A stretch of 5,918 nucleotides of DNA from NCBI GenBank assembly GCA_021793715.1, contig JAJYSF010000075.1:1-5918 (forward strand), given 5' to 3'. Each line of letters begins with the position of its first letter. Position 1 is the first letter of the stretch. This DNA comes from Actinomycetes bacterium. Its GTDB lineage: Bacteria; Actinomycetota; Actinomycetes; Actinomycetales; Microbacteriaceae. This document shows positions 5,596 through 5,918 of this stretch, in pieces. The notes below the pieces were generated by a model that was given only the letters and a program-made list of their open reading frames with translations, was not told the origin of the DNA and did no database searches. The translations under genes were made by a program, and so were the position numbers.

Positions 5596-5918
5596 ATGAC
5601 TTCGTCGCTCTCGGGACGAGACGCTCCGCACGTGCCGGACGCGGCGATCGTTCGCGCCCTGTGGCCGGTGCTTCTCGCCGCCGTCGTCGGGCTGTTCCCG
5701 TTCACCGTCTATTCGACCTTCCTCGTCGCCATCGCCGAGACGGCCGAACAGAGCGCGTCGCTGATGGGCACGCTGCGGGGGCTGGGCGGCGTCGCCGCGC
5801 TGGCCGTCGGTGTCGCCATCGCGCCACTTATCGCCCGATGGTCGGCCCCGCACACGACGTCGGTCAGCCTCGCGATACTGGCGGTCACGAGCCTCGTCGC
5901 GGTGGCCGGAAGCCTCGG
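5596..5918 (+). CDS. MFS transporter, N-terminal part (3' end missing)
   Basis: The frame is open from ATG 5596 to the window end: 107 complete codons, no stop. Seen: a hydrophilic N-terminus of about 20 residues, then three hydrophobic segments near residues 22-46, 56-78 and 87-107. Between the second and third is 'APLIARWSAPHT', located where MFS proteins carry motif A (GxxxDRxGRR). The Arg is kept, but the usual Asp and Gly positions appear to be Ala and Ser. The 'LMGTLRGLGGVAALAVG' stretch resembles TM2 of drug/metabolite exporters of the DHA type. Its place 8 nt behind an importer operon suggests a linked transport job, such as siderophore release or export of a ligand-derived product, but direction and substrate are inference. 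Without the remaining roughly 300 residues the subfamily cannot be fixed. Confidence 0.82.
   Translation, partial: MTSSLSGRDAPHVPDAAIVRALWPVLLAAVVGLFPFTVYSTFLVAIAETAEQSASLMGTLRGLGGVAALAVGVAIAPLIARWSAPHTTSVSLAILAVTSLVAVAGSL

Overview
The window looks like a piece of a high-GC actinobacterial chromosome. The evidence is strong G/C bias at third codon positions, a GTG start, short or overlapping gene junctions, and an Ala-rich lipoprotein signal. The protein style (a secreted multi-module glycosidase and a FecCD-type uptake operon) would fit a Microbacteriaceae-like soil or plant-associated organism, but the family assignment is only an inference. All five genes are on the + strand, and both ends of the window cut a gene.

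Region 1 (1-2564) is the 3' part of a large secreted or surface glycoside hydrolase. The second half of a clan GH-A (beta/alpha)8 barrel is visible, with an Asn-Glu-Pro acid/base site and a downstream Glu nucleophile 116 residues later. The barrel is followed by a beta-sandwich, three CBM6/CBM35-like 'EAE(D)' modules and a C-terminal domain that holds the only two cysteines. A long hairpin right after the stop (2576-2623) probably terminates this transcript.

Region 2 (2565-2688) is a compact intergenic spacer. It holds that hairpin, a good sigma70-like promoter (TTGACA-N16-GATAAC) and, overlapping the -10, a partial match to the DtxR/IdeR iron-box consensus. Transcription would begin almost on top of the first start codons, so the mRNA may be nearly leaderless. 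A tiny ATG ORF (2681-2707) sits in exactly this place.

Region 3 (2689-5918) is a tightly packed operon. It encodes a FecCD-family membrane permease, a FecE/FepC-type ATPase (1-nt overlap with the permease), a class III (BtuF/FepB-type) lipoprotein substrate-binding protein (4-nt overlap) and, 8 nt downstream, the first 107 residues of an MFS transporter. Together the first three form a complete type II ABC importer for a metal-chelate or similarly bulky ligand. A ferric siderophore is the default guess and the possible iron box supports it weakly. Cobalamin, heme or the proposed actinobacterial F420-0 cassette cannot be excluded from sequence reading alone. The MFS protein might export a siderophore or a processed ligand.

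I see no tRNA, rRNA, CRISPR array, insertion sequence or phage gene. Nothing here is demonstrably a new system. The best leads are the unresolved ligand of the importer, the compact promoter/iron-box/leader-ORF arrangement, and the uncharacterised glycosidase architecture.
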